A stretch of 64,000 nucleotides of DNA from assembly GCA_003508005.1 (NCBI GenBank), contig DNUE01000067.1:107955-171954 (forward strand). The letters are read 5' to 3'. The stretch is from Desulfobulbaceae bacterium (lineage in GTDB: Bacteria > Desulfobacterota > Desulfobulbia > Desulfobulbales > Desulfobulbaceae). A program made the position numbers and the translations under genes. The notes beneath the pieces were generated by a model. That model searched no databases. It saw only the letters and a list, made by a program, of their open reading frames with translations, and had not been told where the DNA came from. Below are positions 44,341 to 54,479 of this stretch, piece after piece (positions within the stretch are counted from its first letter, which is position 1; every line of letters begins with the position of its first letter).

Positions 44341-46434
44341 ATGACCCAGGTCGATTTGATGCAACGGGCAAGGGCGGCCCACGGACAGGATGAACTGGCG
44401 GCGGCGGAAGAGCTGTATCGCCAGGTGTTGGCTAGCGATCCGGATGATCCGGACGCCAACCACCTCCTCGGGGTGACCCATTACCAGCGGGGGGAGTATC
44501 CTGCCGCCCTGGAGCTGATCAGCAGGGCCGACCGGTTCCGGCCGGACCATCCGGCCACCCTCAACAACCTGGGCAGCGTTCTGCGGGAACTGGGCCGCCA
44601 TGAGGAGGCTGCCCGGTCGCTGGCAAAGGCCCTTGCGCTCCAGCCTGATTTTTCCGAGGCGCAGACCAACCTCGGCACGGTCTGCAGAATGCTCGGCCGC
44701 CTGGCTGAGGCCGAGTCCGCATACCGCAGGGCCCTGGCACTGAATCCGCAGGACAGCAAGGCGTTGAACAACCTTGGCAATTTGTGCCTGGAAAAAGGGG
44801 AGTATGGCGCAGCCCTTGACTGGTACGGCCGGGCCCTAACCCTGGCGCCGGATGCGCCTCTCACCCAGTACAACCTGGGCTGCGCCCTCCTCAAGATGGG
44901 AAGGCTCGACGAGGCCGAGGCCGCCCTGATGCAGGCGCGCAAAGGCGATCCGGCCATGGTGAAGACCCTGTATGCGCTGTGTACCCTCCACCAAATCCGC
45001 TTCGAGTTTCCCAAGGCCATCGCGAAGCTGCAGCAGGCTATTTCCCTGCGGCCGGCACGTGCTGAAGGCTACATCATCCTGGCCGAAACCTATTTTTTCA
45101 TGAATCTGTTCCGGGAAGCCCTTGTCTGCCTCGACCAGGCAAAGAGCCTGGCGCCGGATTCCCCTAGTATTCACCACCTCTACGGCAAGATCTGTCAAGG
45201 CCTGGGAAAGACGGAAGAAGCGCAGAGGGCGCTGGCGCAGGCCCTGGCGATGGAGCCCGCCAATCCCGAGGTGCTCTGCACCCAGGCGACCCTGTACATG
45301 GATCAGGGGCTGTTCGCCGAGTCGGCAGCGGTCGCCCGCGAGATGCTCCGGCTGCGGCCCGGTTATTCCCCGGCCTGGTATCTGTTGGCCCTGGTGGTTC
45401 GGGATAGGGAAAAGGAAGAGGTCGCCCGGAAAATAGCATTGATCCTGGAGAACAATACAGCGAGCCCGCTGCAGCGGATGCAACTGAATTTCTCCCTGGC
45501 CGGACTATTGGAAGATCTGGGGGAGTATGACCGGGTCTTTCCCCCCCTGGCCGAGGCCAACAGCCTGAAGCGGAAAATGTTCCGTTTTTCCCTGGAACCG
45601 CAAGAGAGGATGATCAGCAGGATCTGTGAGGTTTACGATGTCGGGGCCGTTAAGCGGTTCGCCGGCAAGGGGTGGCGGAACGGGGTGCCGATCTTTATCC
45701 TGGGCATGCCCCGGTCAGGCACCACCCTTACCGAGCAGATCCTCTCCTCGCATCCTGATGTACACGGGGCAGGCGAAATCCCTCTACTCAAGGAAACGGT
45801 AACCGGATATCTGCGGATTCAGCCCCTTGACGATTGGATGTCCCCGGATATCGTGCTGCGCGCCCGGGACCTGCCCGAGCTCGGCAGGAGATATGTCGAG
45901 CGGCTGCAGCAGCTTGCGCCGGACGCCCGGCGCATTATCGACAAGATGCCCGGCAACTTCCTGTTTCTCGGCCTCATCTCCCTGATCCTGCCGGAAGCGA
46001 AGATCATCCACTGTGTCCGCAGCCCCTTGGACACCTGCTGGTCCATCTACAAGAAGCTGTTTTCCCACGGCCATCAGTATGCCTATGACCTGGAGGAACT
46101 GGGGCGGTACTATCTGCTGTACCAAAGGCTGATGAAGCACTGGCACCAAATGCTGCCCGGACGCTTTCTGGAACTCTGCTATGAGGAACTGGTGGCGGAC
46201 CAGGAAAGCCAGACAAGGCTGATGCTGGAGTTCTGCGGCCTGGACTGGCATCCGGACTGTCTGCATTTTGAGCGCAACCGGCGGCCGGTGCACACAGCGA
46301 GTGCCGTCCAGGTCCGGCAGCCCCTGTACCTCCGCTCCGTCGGGATATGGAGAAGGTACGTCCAGGGATTGCAGCCCCTGATCGCCCTTTTGCAATCCTG
46401 TGATGATGAGTACTTAGCGCGTATTGGCTGCTAA
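44341..46434 (+). CDS. TPR-repeat sulfotransferase
   Basis: The 697-residue protein begins with about ten tetratricopeptide repeats (to about residue 400; examples DANHLLGVTHYQRGEYPAAL and KALNNLGNLCLEKGEYGAAL). A sulfotransferase domain follows, with the PAPS-binding 5' loop IFILGMPRSGTTLTEQILSS near residue 454 and a 3' phosphate loop around KIIHCVRSPLDTCWS. It would transfer sulfate from PAPS to a protein or glycan bound by the repeats. It sits inside the type I secretion locus on the opposite strand, which suggests modification of the exported adhesin or its glycans. No signal peptide. Confidence 0.88.
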   Translation: MTQVDLMQRARAAHGQDELAAAEELYRQVLASDPDDPDANHLLGVTHYQRGEYPAALELISRADRFRPDHPATLNNLGSVLRELGRHEEAARSLAKALALQPDFSEAQTNLGTVCRMLGRLAEAESAYRRALALNPQDSKALNNLGNLCLEKGEYGAALDWYGRALTLAPDAPLTQYNLGCALLKMGRLDEAEAALMQARKGDPAMVKTLYALCTLHQIRFEFPKAIAKLQQAISLRPARAEGYIILAETYFFMNLFREALVCLDQAKSLAPDSPSIHHLYGKICQGLGKTEEAQRALAQALAMEPANPEVLCTQATLYMDQGLFAESAAVAREMLRLRPGYSPAWYLLALVVRDREKEEVARKIALILENNTASPLQRMQLNFSLAGLLEDLGEYDRVFPPLAEANSLKRKMFRFSLEPQERMISRICEVYDVGAVKRFAGKGWRNGVPIFILGMPRSGTTLTEQILSSHPDVHGAGEIPLLKETVTGYLRIQPLDDWMSPDIVLRARDLPELGRRYVERLQQLAPDARRIIDKMPGNFLFLGLISLILPEAKIIHCVRSPLDTCWSIYKKLFSHGHQYAYDLEELGRYYLLYQRLMKHWHQMLPGRFLELCYEELVADQESQTRLMLEFCGLDWHPDCLHFERNRRPVHTASAVQVRQPLYLRSVGIWRRYVQGLQPLIALLQSCDDEYLARIGC

Positions 46435-46438
46435 TCTC

Positions 46439-48652
46439 TCAGCCGAGTACTATATCGCCGGTATCAATGGGATTGCTGCCCAGGTCGGCGATTGTAGTTT
46501 GGGTATAGGGCATACCGGTATCCGGATCGTATATCACCTGCCAGATATCGAGGGTGGTGTTGTGGTAGAGGACGATCGCCGCGCCTATTGGCGTCGGAAG
46601 GATTCCGCCATACGCACCGGGACCCGAGTACGTTAACACATTTCCGGGCCCCAGCCCGGTGCCATTGATGCGCAGGACATCCGTTCCTGTCGCAAAATCA
46701 GCAATTGTATCAGAGCCTTCATTCACATCATTAAAAATAAAGGTGTCGCTGCCGCTGCCGCCGGTCAGGGTGTCGTTGCCAAAGTTGCCAATAATCGTGT
46801 CGTCGCCTCCTGCACCATTGATCGTGTCATTGCCACCGCCGCCGTCGAATATGTCATTCAACTCGGTTCCGGGGTTCGGGGCATTGTCAAAGTCGTCTCC
46901 CCTATAATCAGCGCTCACCGTTATCGTGACTGTGCCGGTATCCTGGCCTCCCTGGTCGTCGTCCACCAGGTACTGGAAGGTGACCGTGCCGTAATTCTCG
47001 TCCAGCAGATTGTTGGTGGTGGAGAAGGTGAAGCTGCCGTCCGGGTCAAGGGTCAGGGTGCCGAAGGCGGGCGTACTCACCAAGGAATAGTTGAGCGGAT
47101 CCCCGTCCGGGTCGGTAGCCAGCAACAGCCCGGTCAGGGTGACGCCCTGGACGCCGGTATAGTTATCGTCCGGTGCAATCGGCGGATTGTTAGTCGGCGG
47201 TGGTGGAGGCGGTGGTGGAGGCGGTGGTGGAGGCGGTGGTGGCCCGGCTTCCACCACAATGGCCCCCTGGCCGATGTCATAGCCGCCCTGCCCGTCCGAA
47301 AGGAGGAACTGAAAGGTGTCCGTGCCGGTAAAGCCGGGCTCCGGGGTATAGGTAAAGGTGCCGTCCGGGTTGATGGTGATGGTTCCGTGGGCAGGATTAC
47401 CACTCAGGGAAAAGTGGAGCGGATCCCCGTCCACGTCGTATCCGAACAGCCGGTCGTAAAGCGGCTGGTCCTGCTCGGTTTGATAGGTCCCGTCCCGGGC
47501 CACCGGGGGGTCGTTGACCGGGTTGACCTCGATGCTCACCAGGGCGCTGCTGGTCTCGCCGTACGGGTCCGCCACCTGGTAGGAAAAGCTGTCCGGGCCG
47601 AAATAATTGGCGTCCGGCTGGTAGGAATAGGTCCCGTCTGCATTGACGGTGACCGTGCCGAACTCAGGATTCGCAACAACAGCGTAGGTCAGGGGATCGC
47701 CGTCCGGATCACTGCCGTCCAGGACCCCGAAAAGGGCATGGTCCTCATCGATGGTCATGAACATGTTCGCCGCAATGGGCGGGTTGTTGTTGTGCGATGT
47801 GTCCTCAATGATGCCATTGAGAAGATCGCGGGCTTGTTCAGTGGCAACAGGCAACACCACGGATGGATGGACTAGGTCCATGCCGGGCTCCGTAAGCGGC
47901 GGCAGACCGTCGGGACCGAAAAGCTGGGGGGCGCCGATAGTGTTGCTCCATGCCGGCGTGTCGTCCGAATCAGGGCCGAACATCGCTTCAGCCCCTTTTC
48001 CTGCGGTTGCCGCCAGGATAGCGCCGGTCTCCGCCTCGGTTCCCTCTTCCCCTTCCGGGGTGGTCAGGGGAACCTGTTGCTCGAAGAAGAGAAATTCATC
48101 CTGGGTCAGGATGCGCTGGAAACCGGCCGGCTCATCCGGCCTGACATCGATGACCTTGGGCGGATCGTAGTCGGTGATGAAGCGGATGTTGCCGAAATTG
48201 TCGATAAGGACGAAGGCCTTGCCTTCTTCGATGTATTCAGGCCCGTGGATTTCGTGGTCCGGGGTGATATGGGAGAGAACGGTGGTTCCCCTGATCCCCA
48301 GGGTGGCCAGAGGGGTCTTGATGGTGAAGTTTTCCGGGTTTTCCGCGGCGATCTTGCCGGTAATCGTCCGGAAAGTTCCCTCGGCGGCATTGAGCAGCAT
48401 GCTCGCGGCTTCCGGGTCGGCGCTGTCAAAGACATAGGTATCAATCTGCAGGCGGCTGTTTTCCCCCTGGGCCAGCCGGGTGCCGTCATTGAACAGGACT
48501 TCGACCCGCTCTCCCTGTTCGGTTACCAGGACATCGTCCTGAAAGACCGGGCTGTCAACGGCCAGGACCCTGCCGCCGCCAGCTGCCTCGGCCATGACTG
48601 CACCGCTTACCGTGACAACCTTGCCGACCTGTGCTTCGTTTTGACTGGGCAT
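46439..48652 (-). CDS. Type I-secreted RTX/cadherin-like adhesin with FecR-like N-terminus
   Basis: The 737-residue protein has a FecR-like N-terminal module (about 8-150; GTFRTITGKIAAENPENFTI and TPLATLGIRGTTV) and three cadherin-like repeats (NxPPxAxDdxy...DxDGDPLxY). A run of 16 prolines at 471-486 splits the repeats. Glycine-Asp RTX nonapeptides (about 596-640; GGGGNDTINGAGGDDTI) precede a C-terminal export signal region. It is probably a Ca2+-binding surface protein. ATG 48652 follows GGAGGGAGAA. The gene starts 13 bp after the TolC-like gene ends and is convergent with the sulfotransferase gene (4-bp gap). Confidence 0.9.
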   Translation of the reverse strand: MPSQNEAQVGKVVTVSGAVMAEAAGGGRVLAVDSPVFQDDVLVTEQGERVEVLFNDGTRLAQGENSRLQIDTYVFDSADPEAASMLLNAAEGTFRTITGKIAAENPENFTIKTPLATLGIRGTTVLSHITPDHEIHGPEYIEEGKAFVLIDNFGNIRFITDYDPPKVIDVRPDEPAGFQRILTQDEFLFFEQQVPLTTPEGEEGTEAETGAILAATAGKGAEAMFGPDSDDTPAWSNTIGAPQLFGPDGLPPLTEPGMDLVHPSVVLPVATEQARDLLNGIIEDTSHNNNPPIAANMFMTIDEDHALFGVLDGSDPDGDPLTYAVVANPEFGTVTVNADGTYSYQPDANYFGPDSFSYQVADPYGETSSALVSIEVNPVNDPPVARDGTYQTEQDQPLYDRLFGYDVDGDPLHFSLSGNPAHGTITINPDGTFTYTPEPGFTGTDTFQFLLSDGQGGYDIGQGAIVVEAGPPPPPPPPPPPPPPPPTNNPPIAPDDNYTGVQGVTLTGLLLATDPDGDPLNYSLVSTPAFGTLTLDPDGSFTFSTTNNLLDENYGTVTFQYLVDDDQGGQDTGTVTITVSADYRGDDFDNAPNPGTELNDIFDGGGGNDTINGAGGDDTIIGNFGNDTLTGGSGSDTFIFNDVNEGSDTIADFATGTDVLRINGTGLGPGNVLTYSGPGAYGGILPTPIGAAIVLYHNTTLDIWQVIYDPDTGMPYTQTTIADLGSNPIDTGDIVLG
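47195..47242. repeat. 12-bp tandem repeat encoding a polyproline linker
   Basis: Four tandem copies of a 12-bp unit (GGCGGTGGTGGA on the plus strand) encode the 16-proline linker of the adhesin. Such arrays can slip and change length by multiples of four residues without changing frame. Confidence 0.8.
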
Positions 48653-48665
48653 TTCTCCCTCCACC

Positions 48666-49973
48666 TCACGACGGGTTGCCCTGCGCGAGCATATCAAGTT
48701 CCAGGATGCCGATGGCCTTCAACAGGTAAAAGATGGCGCCGTTGGCCTCGGCCTGCGCGGCAACGGCATTGCTCATGGCGCGGTAGTATTCAACCTCGGC
48801 GCTGAGCACCTCCAGCAGCGTCCGGTTGCCCATTTCACGCTCCTTTCTGGCCAGTTCGAGAAAGCGGACCGCGATCATCGCCTGATTGCTGAGGATTTCC
48901 TGCTTGGCCTCCGCGGTGGCCAGCGTCTGCCAGCTGTTCCGGACCTGCTCGACAATCAGATTTTTCTTCTCCTCGAATTCCTGCCCAAAGGAACTGCGTT
49001 CCGCCACGGCCGCTTCCACCGCCGCCCGGTCGCCGCCGCCCCGGTACAGGTTGTAAGTAACCCCGAGCCCGAGAAAGGCATCGGTGCGTTCACCGGGCAG
49101 GCCGTCGTCGTTGTACCGGTATTTTCCCTGGCCGACCAGTTCAAGCCGTGGATAATAGGCGGCCTTGCGAGCGGCGATTTCATGGTCGGCAATGGTTCTG
49201 TCCAGGGCCTTGGCCTTGAGCGCCGGGTTTGTCTGCAGGGCCAGGCTGATGGATTCATCCAGGGAGGCCGGGACCAGTTTTCGGTACCTGGCCGTCAGTT
49301 CCAGGCTCTTGATTTCATCTTCCTGGATGGCGCGGGCGAAAACGGTCAGGAACCGGTTTTTGGCAATCTCCAGTTCCCCCTGAATTTCAGTGCGCAGGGC
49401 CATGGCGCCGGCAAGCTGCGATTTGGCCTGCAGGACATCGGAGCGTATCCCCGCTCCCCTTTCCACCAGAGTCTCTTCGATGCCGGTCTGTTTCTTGATG
49501 TTGTCCTCCGATCGCTGGGCGTAACTCAGCCGGTCCCGTTCCCGGATGACATCGACGCAGGCCAGGATTCCTTCCAGCAGGACCTTCTGGCGGGTGTCCG
49601 CCTCTTCAAAGGTGACCTGCTGCAGAAAATTTTCTGTCTTGTCCACCAGGCCGGAGGTGGCGCCGAAATCCCAGAGCAACTGGGCGGCACGCAGCCGGTT
49701 GTAGGTTTTGTCCCCGTAATCGGTATCCGGCCCGTTGTCCTTCTGGATGTCCTCGTAGCCGGTCTCGGAAAGGAAATCCACTGTGGGCAGATAACCGGCC
49801 CGGTGCTGCCGGACGAGATATTCAGCCGACCTGGTCTTTTCCTTTGCGGCCTTTATGCGTTCGTGGGACTCGAGCAGCCCCGGCAGGAACTCCTGGATGG
49901 AAGCGCCCAGAGCTGTTTGGGAGGTAAGGAGGAAACAACCGCAGAGCAACAAGAGATTTTTTCGTGAAAGCAT
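48666..49973 (-). CDS. TolC-like outer-membrane channel of the type I secretion system
   Basis: The 435-residue protein has a signal peptide (MLSRKNLLLLCGCFLLTSQTALG) and two outer-membrane-efflux halves; AAQLLWDFGATSGLVDKTEN resembles LapE/AggA-type channels of adhesin exporters. It completes the type I system with the 41278 adaptor and 42567 exporter, and its gene is immediately upstream of the substrate gene. It is distinct from the 12791 channel. Confidence 0.9.
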   Translation of the reverse strand: MLSRKNLLLLCGCFLLTSQTALGASIQEFLPGLLESHERIKAAKEKTRSAEYLVRQHRAGYLPTVDFLSETGYEDIQKDNGPDTDYGDKTYNRLRAAQLLWDFGATSGLVDKTENFLQQVTFEEADTRQKVLLEGILACVDVIRERDRLSYAQRSEDNIKKQTGIEETLVERGAGIRSDVLQAKSQLAGAMALRTEIQGELEIAKNRFLTVFARAIQEDEIKSLELTARYRKLVPASLDESISLALQTNPALKAKALDRTIADHEIAARKAAYYPRLELVGQGKYRYNDDGLPGERTDAFLGLGVTYNLYRGGGDRAAVEAAVAERSSFGQEFEEKKNLIVEQVRNSWQTLATAEAKQEILSNQAMIAVRFLELARKEREMGNRTLLEVLSAEVEYYRAMSNAVAAQAEANGAIFYLLKAIGILELDMLAQGNPS

Positions 49974-50138
49974 GATAACCTCGCAAAAAAAAAATGCAGA
50001 CCGTCCGTCCCTGTGATTTCAACGTGTAACTAAGAATACTGGACTCAGAATCACTTATGCGATTCTTATAAAACCATAGTTGACTCTCAAGAAAGTATTC
50101 ACGTACAATATTTTTAAATAATTGTATCACAGGTAACT

Positions 50139-52334
50139 ATGAAATTTCTAATAAAAAAAAGCAGCAGCCTGGCAGTCCCGCTGGCTGGCTTCGCGGCCAC
50201 CCTGCTGGTTGCTTTGCTGTATGTGTATCAGCCGGCCTGGCTCAGGAATTTTGATCACCGGCTGTATGATACGGTCCTGAAACAAGGGCACAACACCGGA
50301 ACCAGGAATGCGGTGGCCATCGTCGACCTGGACGAGAAAAGCCTGCAGCGCTACGGCCAATGGCCTTGGCCGCGCTACCGAATGGCCCTGCTCCTGAAGA
50401 AGCTCCAGGAGGCAGGGGCCCTGGCCGTGGGCATGGATATCCTCTTTGCCGAGCCGGATCGGAGTTCCCCGGCTATCCTGCGGCAGGAACTGAAAAGGGA
50501 CCTGGACGTGGATATGGATTTTGCCGGCCTGCCCGAGGCGCTGCGCGACAACGACCAGATTCTGGCGACCACGCTGCGGGAGGGGCCCTTTGTCCTCGGC
50601 TTCTTTTTTGAATTTGCGAAAAAGGAGCCCCTGGCAGGCCCGGTGCATGTCAAGGATATCGACCCCGCGAGATTAACCAAAGACGAGGGCGTCTTTCTTC
50701 CTGACCTGCTCTTTTCCGCTCCTTCGCTGCTTCAGCCCTTGGCGAATCTGGCTGAGGCGGCCTCTGCCACCGGCTTTATCAATACCATCCGCGACCAGGA
50801 CGGGGTGCTGCGCTCCACCCCGGTGCTCATGGCCCATAATGGAAAAATTTACGCCAACCTCGGATTAAGCGTGCTCTGGACGGCCCTCGGCCAGCCCCCC
50901 TGCATTGTCAAGTATTCTGCCAGCGGCACGGAGGCGATTCGCATGGGAGGTACGACCGTACCCCTCGATGAACAGGGAAGGGTCTGGTTGCATTATCGAG
51001 GGCCGGGCCGTACCTTTCCCTATTATTCGGCCGGGGACATCCTTGCCGATGCGGTTCCAGCCGCTGAACTGGCAGGCAAGATGGTGCTGATCGGAACATC
51101 TGCCGTGGGCCTGCATGATCTGCGGACAACCCCCTTTGATTCCGAATTTCCTGGGGTTGAAGCGCATGCAACCCTGATCGACACCATCCTTGCCGGCGAT
51201 TATATCCGAGCCCCCGGCTGGCTGCCCGGCCTGGAGCTCTGCCTGACCATCGGCGCGGGGATAGCAACCACCCTGCTTCTCTGCAGGCTGAGCGCCGGCT
51301 TCATCATGCCGATCATTCTCCTGTTTATCGGACTGTGCGGGTACGCCAGCCTCTGGGCCTTTAACCAGCATCATTTTTTCTTCTCGCCGCTCTTTCCCAT
51401 CCTGGCCACCGGGCTCAATTTTTCGCTGCTCAGCTTTTTGAAATTCCTGCGGTCAGATGAGGAAAAGCGATTTATCAGAAAGGCCTTTTCCAAGTTCGTT
51501 TCCAGTACGGTTGTCGACAGGATCGTTGCCTCGCCGGAGCGGTTGAGCCTTGAGGGCGAGGACAAGGAGGTCAGCATCCTGTTTTCTGATATCAGGGGGT
51601 TCTCCACATTTTCGGAACAGCTTGCTCCGTCCCAGCTGAGCGAGCTGCTGAAGAGCTATCTCACCCCGATGACCAGGATCATTATTCAGCAGTCAGGCAC
51701 TCTGGACAAGTTTATCGGGGATGCGGTCATGGCCTTCTGGAACGCCCCGGTGGAAATTGACCGGCACCGGTATCGTGCCGTATCGGCCGGCCTGGCCATG
51801 CTTGCCGCGCTTCCGGAACTCAATGAGAAGTTTCGCGAGCAATTCGGTCTTACCCTGAAAATCGGCATCGGCATCCATGCCGGCAGGGCGATCGTGGGGA
51901 ACATGGGCTCCGAAGATCTTTTTGACTATACGGTCATCGGCGACAATGTGAACCTGGCATCCCGGCTTGAGGGGCTGACCAAATATTATGACCTGCCGAT
52001 ACTCGTCACCGATGCCATGGCGGCAGTCTCCGTCGACGGATATACGATCCAGGAAGTGGACCGGGCCACGGTCAAGGGTAAGGGAGAGGCTGTGACCCTG
52101 TACACTTTCCGTGCAAACGACACCGTGGTTGAAGGCGAGCAGGCCAGGTGGGCACAGGTGCTGGAACTGTACCGGTCCTGCGCCTTCCGGGAGGCCCTGC
52201 CTGTATTGGACCAGCTGATGCGGGAACAGCCGCTGATTTCCCTTTACCGCCTCTACAGGGAACGGTGTCAGGCGTTCCTGGTCACGCCTCCTCCGGCGGA
52301 CTGGGATTGTATTTACTGTCATTTAAGCAAGTAG
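50139..52334 (+). CDS. CHASE2-domain class III adenylate/guanylate cyclase
   Basis: The 731-residue protein has an N-terminal helix, an extracytoplasmic CHASE2 domain (about 40-330; VAIVDLDEKSLQRYGQWPWP), three membrane helices (about 345-420) and a cyclase catalytic domain (about 470-650). The catalytic domain has metal-binding Asp residues in ILFSDIRGFSTFSE and FIGDAVMAFWN, and VIGDNVNLASRLEG for substrate and transition-state contacts. It makes cAMP or cGMP in response to an external signal. A short tail after residue 660 is helical. Divergent from the type I channel gene. Confidence 0.93.
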   Translation: MKFLIKKSSSLAVPLAGFAATLLVALLYVYQPAWLRNFDHRLYDTVLKQGHNTGTRNAVAIVDLDEKSLQRYGQWPWPRYRMALLLKKLQEAGALAVGMDILFAEPDRSSPAILRQELKRDLDVDMDFAGLPEALRDNDQILATTLREGPFVLGFFFEFAKKEPLAGPVHVKDIDPARLTKDEGVFLPDLLFSAPSLLQPLANLAEAASATGFINTIRDQDGVLRSTPVLMAHNGKIYANLGLSVLWTALGQPPCIVKYSASGTEAIRMGGTTVPLDEQGRVWLHYRGPGRTFPYYSAGDILADAVPAAELAGKMVLIGTSAVGLHDLRTTPFDSEFPGVEAHATLIDTILAGDYIRAPGWLPGLELCLTIGAGIATTLLLCRLSAGFIMPIILLFIGLCGYASLWAFNQHHFFFSPLFPILATGLNFSLLSFLKFLRSDEEKRFIRKAFSKFVSSTVVDRIVASPERLSLEGEDKEVSILFSDIRGFSTFSEQLAPSQLSELLKSYLTPMTRIIIQQSGTLDKFIGDAVMAFWNAPVEIDRHRYRAVSAGLAMLAALPELNEKFREQFGLTLKIGIGIHAGRAIVGNMGSEDLFDYTVIGDNVNLASRLEGLTKYYDLPILVTDAMAAVSVDGYTIQEVDRATVKGKGEAVTLYTFRANDTVVEGEQARWAQVLELYRSCAFREALPVLDQLMREQPLISLYRLYRERCQAFLVTPPPADWDCIYCHLSK

Positions 52335-52541
52335 TTTCGGGCCACCGGCGAGGAAAAAAGCTGCCTGGGCATGGTGGACGCGCCGCTGCCTGTCTGCCGT
52401 CGGTCATGGAGGTCCTCGTCAAAACGGATGGCCGGAAGATCAGGAAGCATGCAGTCAGGTCCGGCAAGGGTATTCGCGGTTCTTTGATGACGGCAGCATG
52501 TCCAAGGAGGAGCCTGGATACTCCAGGGAACAGTTTCTGGC

Positions 52542-54479
52542 TTATTCCGGCTCCACCGTATACACAGGGATGGGCTCGGCAAATCCCTTGGCCTGGATAA
52601 ATCCTGCTGGCAGGGCGGCAATCTCCTCTGGCAACTGCCGGCGCACCTGCTCAGAAATCAGGATGCCTCCGGGCGGGCAGTTGGCCTCAAGGCGCTGGGC
52701 GAGATTGACGTTGGAGCCGATGACCGTGTACTCCATGCGCGAGCGCGAGCCCATGTTGCCCACCACCACCTCGCCGGTATGGATGCCGATCCTGATCATG
52801 ATCGGCATGCCGCCGCTCTGCTCCCACTCCTGCCGCAGGAGCCTGGTTCGCTGCTGCATGACGCGGGCGGCCCTGACCGCTCGCAGGGCATGGTCGGGAA
52901 AGGAGACCGGGTCACCGAAAAACACCAGCAGCCCGTCACCCATGTACTTGTCGATGGTCCCTTGGTGGGCAAAGACGATGGCTGCCATCTCCTCGAAATA
53001 GCGGTTCAGGGTGCGATGGATTTCCCGGGCCTCCCTGGTTGCGGACCAGGCGGTGAACCCGGCGATATCGCTGAACAGAACCGTCAATTCCTTTTTGTCC
53101 ACGCTGTCGAGCAGCGCCGGTTCGTTCAGGATCTTGTCCATCAGGGAGGGCGCAAAATAGTTGGTGAGCCTGGCCCGGATATAGAGCTTGTCCTTTTGTT
53201 CCTGAAGAAACTGGAGAAGCAGGATGCCGGGAACGGTTATGGCCACAGCCACGGCGGGCCTGACCGCTGCAAGAAGAAGCCGGTGTTCCAGGAAGAAATA
53301 GAGCAAAAGGAGCAGTAAGGCGCTGAACAGCATTGCCGCTATCGCGCTGAAGCGATAGCCGCTGCACCATGTTGCGCCCGCCACCAGGCAGAGGCCGATC
53401 AGAACGGAGAGGAGGAGATTGGGAACCACTCCCGCCTCCCTCAAAAAATCGTTTTCCAGCACTGAGTTGATCAGGTTGCTGTGCAGGCCGCTCAGGGGGA
53501 AATAGGAGGCAAGCGGGATGGGGCCGATATCGCGTCCGCCGGTGGAGACGTCGGAGACAACGGCCAGGCAGCCTTCCAGTTCATCGGTGAGGTCCTGCAG
53601 CCCGTCCGGCGAGGCGGCGACCTGCAGAAGGGTCGCGAAAGAGTAGTGGGGGAATGAATCGTTCCAGGGGCCGCTGAAGTTCAGCCGGTTTCGGCCCTGC
53701 CGGTCCACGGGAATCCGCAGGTCCTCCGTCCTGCCTGAGGCAAAGGAGGCTGCGGGCATCACTACCTCTCCGCTGCCGTCCAGGCGAACGCGCTCAGGCG
53801 GAACGGCAAGAAACGAGCAAAGGGTCCGCAGGGCCAGCGACGGCACGGCCCCGGCCTTGGTTACGATGAACAGGGGAATACGGCGATAGACCCCGTCCCG
53901 GTCCGGATCGCAGTTGATGTGCCCCAGGCCGGCCGCGGCCATGTTGAGGGCGGCGAAGCTGGCCATGATCATTTCGCCCCTGGGCAGGTCCAGTTTCTCT
54001 GCCCCCTCAATATTCCAGGCGGCTAGCGGCGGGAAAGGGACCTGGTTCAAGAAAGGGGATTGCGCCGCCCTCTCGGTGGCCAGGATCACCGGGAAGTGAG
54101 CATTGCCCGCGGCCTGGACCTGCCGGGCAAGAATATCACAGCCGGGGGAATCACCGCACTGGGGAAAGACAATATCCATGAGTACGTCCCGAACTCCCGC
54201 GGCCTTGAGGATACGGACCACCTCGGCGTAGAGACGGGGATCGTTTTGGGAGAAGGGGAGGGTGGCCACCGATTGGTCATCGAGGTCGATGTGGACGATG
54301 TCCGGACTGGCAGACCGCCGTCCCTGCAGCTGATAGGAGAGGCGCAGCAACTGGTCTCCGGCCTGCAGTTCCCAGGTCTGGAAGATGCCGGGCAGGAGCC
54401 ACCAGAGCAGGTGGACGGCGGTGAAAACAAGGAGGGTGACGGAGCCGTAGCGGACGGACGGCCTCTCAATCATGGTCAA
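52542..54479 (-). CDS. CHASE2-domain class III nucleotide cyclase (second copy)
   Basis: The 645-residue protein has the same layout as the 50139 cyclase: N-terminal helix, CHASE2 (IVHIDLDDQSVATLPFSQND), three helices and a catalytic domain with LTVLFSDIAGFTAWS, KYMGDGLLVFFGDP and VIGSNVNLAQRLEA. All residues needed for two-metal catalysis appear present. It is divergent in sequence, so not a recent duplicate. It overlaps the end of the DUF4384-like gene by 14 bp and is probably co-translated with it. Confidence 0.92.
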   Translation of the reverse strand: MTMIERPSVRYGSVTLLVFTAVHLLWWLLPGIFQTWELQAGDQLLRLSYQLQGRRSASPDIVHIDLDDQSVATLPFSQNDPRLYAEVVRILKAAGVRDVLMDIVFPQCGDSPGCDILARQVQAAGNAHFPVILATERAAQSPFLNQVPFPPLAAWNIEGAEKLDLPRGEMIMASFAALNMAAAGLGHINCDPDRDGVYRRIPLFIVTKAGAVPSLALRTLCSFLAVPPERVRLDGSGEVVMPAASFASGRTEDLRIPVDRQGRNRLNFSGPWNDSFPHYSFATLLQVAASPDGLQDLTDELEGCLAVVSDVSTGGRDIGPIPLASYFPLSGLHSNLINSVLENDFLREAGVVPNLLLSVLIGLCLVAGATWCSGYRFSAIAAMLFSALLLLLLYFFLEHRLLLAAVRPAVAVAITVPGILLLQFLQEQKDKLYIRARLTNYFAPSLMDKILNEPALLDSVDKKELTVLFSDIAGFTAWSATREAREIHRTLNRYFEEMAAIVFAHQGTIDKYMGDGLLVFFGDPVSFPDHALRAVRAARVMQQRTRLLRQEWEQSGGMPIMIRIGIHTGEVVVGNMGSRSRMEYTVIGSNVNLAQRLEANCPPGGILISEQVRRQLPEEIAALPAGFIQAKGFAEPIPVYTVEPE

